A stretch of DNA of 64,000 bases, from contig JADNRZ010000002.1 in assembly GCA_015501605.1 (NCBI GenBank), forward strand, positions 62,001 to 126,000, given 5' to 3'. The notes beneath the pieces are model-generated. The model did no database searches and was not told the DNA's origin. It was given only the letters and a program-made list of their open reading frames with translations. The stretch is from Panaeolus papilionaceus (taxonomy: Eukaryota > Basidiomycota > Agaricomycetes > Agaricales). A program made the position numbers and the translations under genes. This document shows, piece by piece, positions 22,424-31,664 of the stretch; the stretch's first letter is position 1; each line of letters starts with the position of its first letter.

Positions 22424-22773
22424 ATGTCTGGTTCGCCTGGTTAGTTCTTTCTCGTTTCGTTTCATTTTCTGCGCTTCACTCGTGCTGACATTCTCGTCTC
22501 TTCTCAAGTTCGCTTCCAGAAACCCCTCGATTTGGCGATTCATGCAGTTCCAGATTCACTCACGCTCCAGGTGGCTGACCATTGGGTCCAGGACAGGGTT
22601 CGTGGCAAGGTGAGCGCTCGTTCATACACGCGTTCTCCGAGTCTCGACGCTTAACATCCGGTATATATGCCTAGGTTGTCAGTCTCCTGAATGACGGAGA
22701 CATGAAAAAGCTACCCAGTCGATGGACTTTTTGCTGCACCATTATTCCTCCGATGACAAGCAAAAGACCTTGA
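22424..22773 (+). CDS. Tentative small three-exon gene, about 71 aa, unknown
   Basis: A good TATA box (ATATATAAAATG, about 22356) lies 60-70 bp before the ATG at 22424. Exon 1 is only 16 nt (MSGSP). Exon 2 (22509-22609) gives FQKPLDLAIHAVPDSLTLQV and more, ending at GTGAGC. Exon 3 from 22675 continues VVSLLNDGDMKKLPSRW to a TGA at 22773. The frame stays open across both joins. The 3' end is uncertain. A second protein-like frame (22803-23027; SYILVPPAGYSEEDAEWYHN) lies just downstream and could belong to the same gene after another intron. I do not recognise the product. Confidence 0.35.
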
Positions 22774-23960
22774 AAAAAGCATGGGTCCTCATATTCTAGG
22801 AGATGGACATGACGGTGACGTATCTTTCAACAACTTTTTACTCACGTATTACGAATCTGATACAAAACGGACAGACGAGCTACATCCTGGTACCACCCGC
22901 CGGATATTCGGAAGAGGACGCAGAGTGGTACCACAACGCCCGGTGTGCACAAGCGGAAGAATCAACCAGTGACATGCATCGGAGCCTGTGTACCTTGACC
23001 ATTGACAGGTCCATGGCCATGCCATAGATATTCGCACATTCGGGGCCACTTCAATGCGAAAGACATGCAATCAGGATGCTGAAAACTGTAACCTATTTGA
23101 TCATGATTGCTGGCACTGTCGTGATGTAGTCTACTAGCAAGTAACCGCAATGCAAAGTTCTTTCACCCCTTGCGTTCCGCGTCAGTGCTTGTGTTCGTAT
23201 TGTGTCTCTAGACTCTTATTTTCCGGTACCCGTGTGCACCTTTGTTGGCGTCTTGATGCTGGAAATAGTAAGCGCAGTGGGTAGGTGTGGATATTATAAC
23301 TGAGATAGCCGTACTCTCTACATATCGGTTACTTGCATAGAGATTCCCATCGGCTGTGGGTTAAAATAGCTCGGCTGCGTACATACTCACATACGTATTC
23401 CAACTTTAATAATACTCTACACGAAGTGTGTAAACTATAAATATAGGTAATAGATATGTAGCCGCGCGTATTTCTGTGTACATACAGACTTGGGATGCGT
23501 GTGATGAGAATCAAGATGATTAACTTATATGTATGTAGCGATGATGAGATGATGCAAAAGTGTATGGAGATGGGCAAGTCCATGGACAGGTGGTGAGGGA
23601 GACAATCCACGTATTTCGTCGTTGTGGACCGAGTAGGCACTGGTAACATATGCATATGTAACAGTCCATTATATCGAACTACACGCTAACGCCACGCCAA
23701 TGTCAATGAAACGCCAACGCCAACATAGACGCAGACGCAGAAGCATGGTCATCATGATCATAATATCATGAAGGGTGAGTGCATTTGACACTCTGCCACT
23801 GGGCTCACCAGCGAACCTCAAGACGCACTTGATTACGCCACTGACATCGCGCAGTGCGTAAAACATCTGACTTCTGACCGTTTCTCTGTACTTTCTTTTC
23901 AACCTGAATGAATTTCGTTAGAATCTACAGCAGCCTGCGTGTCTGAAAATCACACGACGC
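22774..23960. other. Intergenic before the retrotransposon
   Basis: Apart from the possible 3' part of the preceding small gene (22803-23027), I see no supported gene. The DNA is AT-rich and ends at the insertion site of the LTR retrotransposon, where ACGC (23957-23960) is duplicated on the far side. Confidence 0.45.
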
Positions 23961-24965
23961 TGATACGATTGCTCTAAATCCACCCACAAAAGTGTGGCGA
24001 GAACGCTAAGTTCGAGTCACACGAGTATCAAGTAGAATAGAAACAATTGTATTAAGTTCTGGGGAAAATGAAATACAAACGAGTGTTGGACTACAATAGA
24101 AATGAGTGAAATAATGTGAAATAATTTCAAATTGACGCTAAACGTTGCGCCTGACTTCCAGTTGGTATTTCTGAGTTTAATAGAGCGCGGCGCGCGCTCT
24201 GACTTCTGACTTCCAAATTAGGACTTCTGATATCAAACTAATTTCAAAATCGCGCACTCCGCACGAAAACTTCTATTTCTTCTATCCTACGTGTCTGCAA
24301 CGCGCAAACGGCTTCTGCTTCTTCTTCTTCTTCGATTTCTTCGATGCCCTTTCTCGCCTCAACCCTCCCTCCTTATATACCTCGTCGCTCCCTCTCCCTT
24401 GTGACCCTCGGATTAACCTCGGTAGGCCATGTTCCACCTGTTTCCCTCATTTTCTTCTTGTCCCTTCATCGCTTACCAGTTGCTCCACACAAGCTTATTC
24501 AGCTCTTTCTCGGCGTCGTTATTTCATTGGGCGTTCCCTCGTAGCTTGGTAAGCTTTCGTCTTGGCTTCATTGGACCCCTACAAAGGTGGGTGGGGCTTT
24601 TAGTCAGCTTCCTGCTGGGCTGATGTCACTTGTCGGTCCAGGTAAGTCTCGTCGCGTTGTCATTTCTTTATTTAGTATTCTCAATAATGGGTTACTCCAT
24701 GCACGAGCGCCTCCCCATTGCTAGGTGTCGGTCCACATCGTCACCAGTCTGAAGCGGAGGTGGGCGTGTGAAAGCGACGCCTGCTCCGTCACATTCCCAC
24801 CCGATGCTTCTGTGCCTCCGGATTATTAGACGCGCGACCTTAGTTTAAGTAGTCTACTTTTGTTTCACACCCGACAACGAGTCGCGACTCGTACTTTGAA
24901 TATTATCATTTTATTTGCATTTTATTTCGCGCGAATTAACCCCTGGGTACCCGCAAGGGTCATCA
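23961..24965 (-). repeat. Downstream (3') LTR of the gypsy element
   Basis: 1005 bp, opening with TGATACGATTGC and closing with GGGTCATCA on the plus strand. It matches 34469-35473 base for base in the stretches compared, including both spurious internal open frames. It is followed at once by a polypurine tract (minus-strand reading), as expected for the 3' LTR. Confidence 0.95.
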
Positions 24966-24978
24966 TCTCCCCCCAACC
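24966..24978 (-). promoter_or_regulatory. Polypurine tract
   Basis: Minus-strand reading GGTTGGGGGGAGA lies immediately next to the 3' LTR, the position required for plus-strand DNA priming. The same 13 bases occur again at 27794-27806. Confidence 0.75.
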
Positions 24979-25155
24979 AAAAATAAGGCTGTCCTCAGCC
25001 TTGACTTAAGCGAATGATAGCTCCGATTTGGGATTTTGAATTATATGCGCGACCCTAAGTCTCTTTTCCAGCGCATTCCATAGCGTTCGGTCTGCGCGCG
25101 CCATTACTATAAAGGGCATGCGCATCTGCCCTCCCATTCCAAACCAAACTGTACG

Positions 25156-26249
25156 ATGTCTTCTCCTCCTGCTTCTATCTTCGAACCGCTTGATGTCAAC
25201 TTGCTCACTGCCTGGCAGCTTATTTCGTTCCGCAAGATAGGGAGCGTTATTGAGGCGTCTCGTGTCCAGCACTTGCTGAGCATGAGCGCTCACCAGCTGG
25301 TAAGTCTCTCTCCCCTACTGTTGTATGTCTCTTGGCTTCATCATTTTTGTTTCAGCTTTCTCGCAATGACCCCAATATCGTCTCAGATGCTGTCGCTGGT
25401 CGCGCTAAGATTATTTACGCACTCCTCGATCGACTTCATCTTTTATTCCCTCAACTTCCACCTCCCACTGTCATGCATTCTCTCGAGTTACTCTGCCACC
25501 CTAATTGTCCCAAAGGTGTGGGTCAGTTTCGTCTCGAGATGACCGAATCGTCCCTCCAAGTCTGTCGTTGGCTTGGAGGAGATGAATCTCTCGCCACTCG
25601 AAGCGCTCCTGCTCATACTCCTCCGTTCTACTGGTTGGCTGATGCCAATTTTCTTCGGTTCACTGCACTTTGGTCTCATACTCTGGTTCAGGACTTCGTA
25701 CGCGTCCTTACTCCTGCCCTGGTATGTCTTTCCTCCTTGTTTTACATTTTCTTTATTAAACACTTTCTTTTCTAGCAACACGAACTCGAAGCACCCCACA
25801 ATCGCCGCTCCCACCCTGCTGACTGGAAGTTCGTCGCTACGGGTCTTTCAAAGCTTCGAGGCTGGTTTAAATCCAACCATCTTCCTTTGGATCGCGATTT
25901 CGAAGCTGTTCAAGCTTCCCTTTTATCCAGGATCGCTATGTTTCCCTCTAACAGGCCCAAACCAAACCTCAGCAACGCTCTGAACGCGCCGGTTCCTCAA
26001 GGCGATGCGTCATTGGTAAGTTTTACTATTGTCTTTATCTTCCTATTTCTCTCTTATTCACTTAGTTATCGCTTCCTTCAGCCGCTCACATCGTGGTACG
26101 AACTGTCCAACGAAGCGGAGCGATCCAACACCACCACTGCACTCCCAACAAACCAAACCGCTCCCTCAACTCGTCATCGCGATCGAGCTCAAGGGCGAGC
26201 TCGTGCTCGTCTCGAACGTCAGCAACCCCTTGTCTCCGGCGCCGACTGA
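25156..26249 (+). CDS. Antisense gene A of the retrotransposon (305 aa, unknown)
   Basis: Runs opposite to gag-pol. TATAAA at 25108-25113 precedes the ATG by 43 bp. Four exons (25156-25299, 25356-25721, 25776-26015, 26082-26249) join in phase 0 through short introns with GTAAGT/GTATGT donors and TTTCAG/CTAG/TTCAG acceptors, giving 305 aa and a TGA stop. Exon 1 starts MSSPPASIFEPLDVN and includes LLTAWQLISFRKIGSVIEAS. Later blocks include FYWLADANFLRFTALWSHTL and HPADWKFVATGLSKLRGWFK; the C-terminus is Arg/Gln-rich. I recognise no domain, no signal peptide and no zinc-finger pattern. Intact frames over three introns argue that the gene is kept by selection in the element. Its role is unknown; candidates are an accessory factor of the element or a captured host gene. 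Confidence 0.7.
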
Positions 26250-26475
26250 CCCTATGACTCCACCTCTCAATTTTCGGACCAATTTCCTTGTTTTATTTCA
26301 TGTAGCTACTTCGTCTTAGTCCCTAGGATGACGTGTACCCTAGCGTAGCTCCAATAGTACAAGTTATTTCGTTCGAAATCATTTCTCTGAGGTATAAAGA
26401 CCCCCAGTTCAGCCACACCATGCCTCCTCATCTCGCCTTGTCCAGTTCCATTGATATTTCGAAGCTCATTTCCCT

Positions 26476-27724
26476 ATGTCCTCTTCATCTCTTCCTACTG
26501 ACCTCCCTACTGTCGCTGATGTCAAGGTCTTTATGTCCAAGGCATATGTTGATCGGAAGAGTGGTAAACTTCCTACCACCGCCTTTTCCATGCGCCTGGT
26601 CTGGCTGAACTCTGCCGCTGAGTTAGCAGTGAGTTTCTCCTTTCTTTATTTTTGTCTCTATTAATTTCTGATGGCTATTTTATCGTTCAGTTGCTCTGGC
26701 GTCCCTATGTTGATTCGCTCTGGTCCGATAAAGAGAAAGTGGACGCAATCTTTGCTATCCGCGATCTCTACTACGACCTGGAGTCCGAATTTAACCATGG
26801 GCCACACCATCAAGGCACCGATTTCAAGTTCCCCAAGGCTTATCATGCAATCACCGAGTTCACCAAGGCGATTCACCTTCAGCGCGAGGCCGCTAAGGCC
26901 ACCGATTCTTCCACCACTTCCAATTCCAACACTTCTTCCTCTCCCGCTACCAATCCTGCCACTGATGCTAATGTCTCGATTCCAACCGAGCCTGCGGCTG
27001 ACCGTCACAATGTAAGCATATTTCTTATTTCTGTCGTGATTGCATTCTAATATTATTTATTCTCTTCTAGGCTACTCGTCGCACCAAGGGCTCTCGTACC
27101 AAGACCCCGAAATATGTTCCAGAGGGTGCAGACGACTCTGATGTTGATATCAACATCCCTAAGGCTGTTTCCACCATTTCCATTACGCCTAAGGACCCCC
27201 AGGTTACTATTACTCAGGACAACGACGTTGTCATGTCAGATGCCAGTGGAGCAACTGAGTCCACCACTCCTTCGAACGATTCCGCTCCCACTGCATCTGC
27301 TTCATCCTCTGGTTCCAAAGGTCATCGCTCTAGCAGTAACCCTGGCTCTGCTGTCCTTTCTGTTTCGTCTCGCAGCTCTTTGGTAAGTCTAGTATTTATT
27401 TCCACTTAATCCAGACTAACTCATTTGAATGTCCAGACCAAATCTATCGCTTCATCTAGTCCAGCCAAACCGGAGGTATGTTTTCTTTCCTATACCGAGG
27501 TTCCTGGCTTGGACTTAACATCTCCCTCTTTCCTCAAGTTCAAATCACTCCCCTCCTTCCGTTCTTCGTCGCTCGGCAAGAGGACTCGTCTCGACGATTC
27601 CTCTTCTCTGGGTGCTCGTAACGCCGTCGCTGATCTCGAGGCTGAGATCAAATACTTCGATGTCCGCATTGAAGTCTTGACTCGCACTCGTGATCATCTT
27701 CGTGCGCTTATTGACGCACTTTAA
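26476..27724 (+). CDS. Antisense gene B of the retrotransposon (about 340-360 aa, unknown)
   Basis: Second gene in the antisense module, with TATAAA at 26393-26398. Exons 26476-26628, 26691-27011, 27071-27382 and 27437-27724 join in phase 0. A 66-bp stretch at 27476-27541 may be a further intron but also reads through. The N-terminal part (DVKVFMSKAYVDRKSGKLPT, WRPYVDSLWSDKEKVDAIFA, HAITEFTKAIHLQREAAK) looks globular and helical. The middle is Ser/Thr/Asn-rich and disordered with an acidic patch. The C-terminus (ARNAVADLEAEIKYFDVRIE...) has the heptad spacing of a coiled coil. An upstream ATG at 26420 is in another frame. I recognise no family. The layout of a globular domain, linker and coiled coil would suit a protein that binds a partner. 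Confidence 0.65.
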
Positions 27725-27793
27725 TCATTTTCTTTTATACTTCGTAGCTCTGGTAGTTATAGGGTAGAGTAGTATACACCTTCTTGTGTACCC

Positions 27794-27806
27794 TCTCCCC
27801 CCAACC
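27794..27806 (-). repeat. Second, internal copy of the polypurine tract
   Basis: Thirteen bases identical to the tract beside the LTR (24966-24978), followed by a similar run (CCAATAAAT...GTCCTCGGTC against CCAAAAATAAG...GTCCTCAGCC). It lies just beyond the pol stop, so the antisense module is bracketed by the two copies. Confidence 0.7.
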
Positions 27807-27828
27807 AATAAATCTCGACCGTCCTCGG

Positions 27829-28131
27829 TCAGTTTTCTTCATTATCCTCTTCTGTGTGAATCTCGATGTTCCTCCCATCAAAGATAAAATCTTCGTTAGG
27901 GTCTCTCTCGACATCATATAACTTAGTCAATTTCTTTAATTCTTCCAAACTGATATCCATGAATTCCTCTAAGTCTGGAGGTAAGTCTATTTTTCGTCGC
28001 GCTACATAAGGTACAACTCTAAATGCAGCCACGCGATTCTGCCAGACTGAACCATCCAGTTCTGCAACAATGTAAGCTCCCCCTTCGAGCCTTGCCAATA
28101 CAACCATTGGTCCAAGGTATCTCCCTTTCAT
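27829..28131 (-). CDS. Pol C-terminal tether/chromo-like domain, out of frame with integrase
   Basis: Encodes MKGRYLGPMVVLARLEGGAY, AELDGSVWQNRVAAFRVVPY and an acidic tail (DIHTEEDNEEN type). Fungal gypsy integrases usually continue into such a module, which resembles the end of the GPY/F region. It is separated from the upstream integrase frame by one base in an A-run (28131-28134): ...SLDRK then TGA in one frame, and MKGRYLGP in the -1 frame. A one-base deletion in this copy is the simplest reading; slippage on AAAA would also restore it. Confidence 0.7.
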   Translation of the reverse strand: MKGRYLGPMVVLARLEGGAYIVAELDGSVWQNRVAAFRVVPYVARRKIDLPPDLEEFMDISLEELKKLTKLYDVERDPNEDFIFDGRNIEIHTEEDNEEN

Positions 28132-31100
28132 TTTCTGTCCAGAGATCCCTCGATACTCGTATCTCGAACCATCACTAAGTCCCCTTTCTTAAACTTATAA
28201 TTTTTAATTCTGTGTTTATTTTTAGCCTCATACTCCTCCAACTCCCGACGCTTGCGCTCATCCACACGCGCTATCATTTCATCCACATGCGCTTTGTGTT
28301 TTGCAAGTGCACGCGCTCGATATCCAACCAATTCCGCTGTTGTCAAGGTTCGGTCTGGCAGCTGGACCAACCAAGTCGCTTCCACAATATCCAATGGTAA
28401 TACAGGGTGCGCTCCAGTTACCAGGAAGTACGGTGAGCATCCTGTACCCTTCTTAACTGTCACTCGATCCGACCACAGCACGTGATTGAGGAACCAATAC
28501 CACTTCGAAACATCACCACTCGTCGCTTTGTACAGCATTTGTCGAATGTCCCAATGTGGACGTTCAATCTTGCCATTCGCTTTCGAGTTATAGGGTGAGA
28601 TTCGAATGTATTTGATTCCATATTTCTGCGCTAACCACGCCAGCGCAGCTCTGAACGGTGTTCCATTATCAGTTATAATCTCCCTAATTGATCCCCAGCG
28701 ACACAGTAAGTCTTCGAATATAAAGTTTGCAATTGACTTTGCAGTTTCTCGTCTCAACGCTCTCGCTTCGGGCCACGATGACAATGAATCTCGAGCATGC
28801 ACAATATATTTACAACCATTTGACAATGGCGACATGTGCATCGTATCAATGTGTACCCTCTGAAAGAGCGATGGTGTATGTGTTAAGGTAGGTGGAATAG
28901 CTATCATTTCTTTCTGTCGCTTTTGACATATGTGACAGCTCTTCACATACCAGCTCACATCGCGCTCAAACTCAGGCCACCAAAATCGCTCTCCAATCAA
29001 TGTTTTCGTCGCGTAAAAGCCTCTATGTCCTAGTGCGTCGTGTGCGCTACTAAGTACCCACATCCTCTTTGACTTTTCAACCACTAACTTGTGTTTATCA
29101 TCTACAGATCGTCGATACAATCTGCCTTCATTATCCAAGAAGAACGCTCCTGCGGAGCGCTTGAAGTTAAGTGTCTCTTTGTATGACAATCCTTCAATCT
29201 CTGGTGTTGGATTTGCTAACCATGTTTTTATCTTTGGTAGCTTGTCATCTTGCAGTCGCGCTGTTACAGTGCGATGCTCCTCTGGGTAAGTCACTTCATT
29301 CGCTTTCGAGACATCCATCTCGATACTTTTAATCGAGTTGGATAGGACTAATACTCGCTCTCGAATGGTTTTCTTGACCCTTCGGTGCTCCTTCCTTACA
29401 GCTGCCTGCCACAACACCAACTCCTCCTCAGCCTGTCGCTTTGCACGACTCAAATCCTCTTTAAATTCCTCAACACTTCGTGCACACCCTTCACCAGCTT
29501 TCGCTACGAGGTATCCACCTCTCGTGTCAATATTTATCTTAAAATCTTCGAAATCCAGTGGATCTGGATCCGTTTCGAACTTCTTGGTGAGTACAGGTGG
29601 GCCTAATGGCTCTTCATCTGCCTCGTCCTCCCTTCTTACTCGCTCTACAGGGTCTTCATCACTTGGACTTCGTCGCGATAACCCATCTGCGGCGAAGGTT
29701 TTCCCTTTGACATGTCTTAGCTCAAATTGAAACATTAAAATAGTATCAATCCATCTGTTTATTGTCGCATTTGGACCAAGTCCCGCATTCTTAAGCATTC
29801 CAAAGATGTAAGAAGCGTCGGTCTCGACAATTAACTTCCGGCATCCTTTCAACCAATGTTCACAAGCGTTCAACGCTGTCATAAGTCCAAACAACTCTCG
29901 TTTTGGTTGTGAGAATCGTGTTTCACGTTCCTCCAAAGGTATGGAGCCAAAACGAGCGTATCTCTTTCCATTGGGTGCAGTTGGGTCTTCTTGGTATATA
30001 TAATACCCAACTGCTATGTAAGATGTGTCAACTGCTAGTACCACTGCGCCATCTGCCTCATAATCTATAGGTCTTAGGCATACAGTATGGTCCAGAGCAG
30101 CCTTAATATCATCCATACACTTCTGCTCATCCTCTCCCCACTGCCAAGGTGTGTTCGCTTTTAATAAGCGTTGCAACACTTCAATTTTAGCTCCATAATT
30201 AGGGATGTATGGCCGTAGCGCGACCATCGTACCCATAAATGACCTTAAGTCTGTTACGCTTTCACATGGTTTCCAATTTTTGAGAGACCATAGGGCATCA
30301 GGCGACGCTTTGCGTCCCTCATAAGTGCACAAATGTCCTACTACCGTAATTTCTTCTGCACAGAGGATTGACTTGTGACCTGAGAACGTCCCTCCACAGT
30401 ACTTCATCCTCTGTACTATCCTCGCTACATTCTGGAAATGTTCCCACACAAATCTTCGTATTCCTGGATTCTCAGGAAGCGTCTCATACCCTCCATCTGG
30501 TAGTTCATATCTAGTTTTAGGTCCTCGAATAGGGACATCATCAATATATGGAATTGTGTAATCTGGAATTTCGTCCTGTAGGATATAAGTCACATCGTCA
30601 TGAAAGATCGGGACTGAGTTTGTCCATCCCATTGGTAGCGTGGTTAATCTCAGCGCTCCGAATGGAGTCTGGAACGCTGTCATGTCTCGCGACGATTCAT
30701 CCAACTTGCGCTCATCATATCCTACATACAAGTCTAAAATTCCGCCACATGCTCTTCCTGCGAAGTTCTCTGCAAGTGTCTCGGTTGCTGGTGGTAAGCC
30801 TGAATGTGCAATCGTAACCTTATTTAGAGGTTCGAGACTATGCACTATTCGATGCTTTCCATTTTTCTTTAACACCACAAACCAACGACTTCGATAGGAT
30901 GAGTTGGTTGGTTCGTAAACTCCGGCTTTTATTTTTGTCATAATAATATCACAGATTTCTCGATACAACCCTGGCGGGATGGGTATGTTCTTCATCACCC
31001 AGGGCTTATGTTCAACTACCGGTGCTTTCACAGGTGGGAAGAAGTCCTCCCTAAAATGTCCTCGTTCGCTATCCTCCCAAGCAAACGCTTCGCTATTCTT

Positions 31101-31664
31101 CATCATGAACTCATGTAGCAATTTTCGTTCTTCAGGCCACAGGAAGTCTCCCTTGTGTGCCTTATCCATCTCTTCCATTCTCTCCTGTGTATAGCGACCA
31201 GTTGGTTTAAAATCCCCCGGAGTTTTACTCAACGGTGGCATTTCGGCTAACGGGTCGCCTCTAATGTCTCGAATAATTCTAAATTCCGGAGGTAAGTCAC
31301 GGAATTGAGGTCGAACCTTCAGTGCTACGGGTTTATACTTCCCAAATTGACTTCTCACAGGTTGCCTCCCTACCACGTACTTCCCCATTACACTTCGCTT
31401 TGCCTCCTTTTCTGAAGGTTGGTTCAATCCTTCATATTTCTGGTTAAGGTAAGCATCAAGTCGCTTCTGGGCTGTGTTATCCATGACCTGCATCATTGCT
31501 ACAAGCTCCAGGTAAGCGTCGCGCTTGTCTTTCTTATTGAAACAATTCATTCCAGCATCGGGTAATCGATACCCAAGCAATTGCAATCCCTCTCCATCCC
31601 ACTCAACTGCCAACGCGACCTCTCCCTGCCTCTCTATCAGCTCATTGAGGTCTTCGGAAAAGAA
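28128..31664 (-). CDS. Pol: reverse transcriptase, RNase H and integrase
   Basis: The frame opens at 31664, within the protease end, and has no ATG of its own near the start; it is best read as a frameshift extension. The RT region has KKNGKHRIVHSLEPLNKVT, GALRLTTLPMGWTNSV and the catalytic YIDDV. RNase H has LAVDTSYIAVGYYIYQ, REL, ETDASY and AADGLSRRS. Integrase has the zinc-binding H..H..C-H-I-C pattern (HDALGHRGFYATK... KSCHICQKRQ). Its DDE core is seen in RVHIDTMHM, EIITDNGTPF and SKANGKIERPHW. This is the replication and integration polyprotein of a Ty3/gypsy element. The frame ends at 28128 with TGA; the expected C-terminal module follows in the -1 frame. Confidence 0.93.
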   Translation of the reverse strand, partial: FFSEDLNELIERQGEVALAVEWDGEGLQLLGYRLPDAGMNCFNKKDKRDAYLELVAMMQVMDNTAQKRLDAYLNQKYEGLNQPSEKEAKRSVMGKYVVGRQPVRSQFGKYKPVALKVRPQFRDLPPEFRIIRDIRGDPLAEMPPLSKTPGDFKPTGRYTQERMEEMDKAHKGDFLWPEERKLLHEFMMKNSEAFAWEDSERGHFREDFFPPVKAPVVEHKPWVMKNIPIPPGLYREICDIIMTKIKAGVYEPTNSSYRSRWFVVLKKNGKHRIVHSLEPLNKVTIAHSGLPPATETLAENFAGRACGGILDLYVGYDERKLDESSRDMTAFQTPFGALRLTTLPMGWTNSVPIFHDDVTYILQDEIPDYTIPYIDDVPIRGPKTRYELPDGGYETLPENPGIRRFVWEHFQNVARIVQRMKYCGGTFSGHKSILCAEEITVVGHLCTYEGRKASPDALWSLKNWKPCESVTDLRSFMGTMVALRPYIPNYGAKIEVLQRLLKANTPWQWGEDEQKCMDDIKAALDHTVCLRPIDYEADGAVVLAVDTSYIAVGYYIYQEDPTAPNGKRYARFGSIPLEERETRFSQPKRELFGLMTALNACEHWLKGCRKLIVETDASYIFGMLKNAGLGPNATINRWIDTILMFQFELRHVKGKTFAADGLSRRSPSDEDPVERVRREDEADEEPLGPPVLTKKFETDPDPLDFEDFKINIDTRGGYLVAKAGEGCARSVEEFKEDLSRAKRQAEEELVLWQAAVRKEHRRVKKTIRERVLVLSNSIKSIEMDVSKANEVTYPEEHRTVTARLQDDKLPKIKTWLANPTPEIEGLSYKETLNFKRSAGAFFLDNEGRLYRRSVDDKHKLVVEKSKRMWVLSSAHDALGHRGFYATKTLIGERFWWPEFERDVSWYVKSCHICQKRQKEMIAIPPTLTHTPSLFQRVHIDTMHMSPLSNGCKYIVHARDSLSSWPEARALRRETAKSIANFIFEDLLCRWGSIREIITDNGTPFRAALAWLAQKYGIKYIRISPYNSKANGKIERPHWDIRQMLYKATSGDVSKWYWFLNHVLWSDRVTVKKGTGCSPYFLVTGAHPVLPLDIVEATWLVQLPDRTLTTAELVGYRARALAKHKAHVDEMIARVDERKRRELEEYEAKNKHRIKNYKFKKGDLVMVRDTSIEGSLDRK

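Noticed and set aside
24344..24623. Open frames inside the LTR (repeated at 34852-35131)
   Set aside because: They are identical in both LTRs only because the LTRs are identical; overlapping hydrophobic frames without domain or splice logic.
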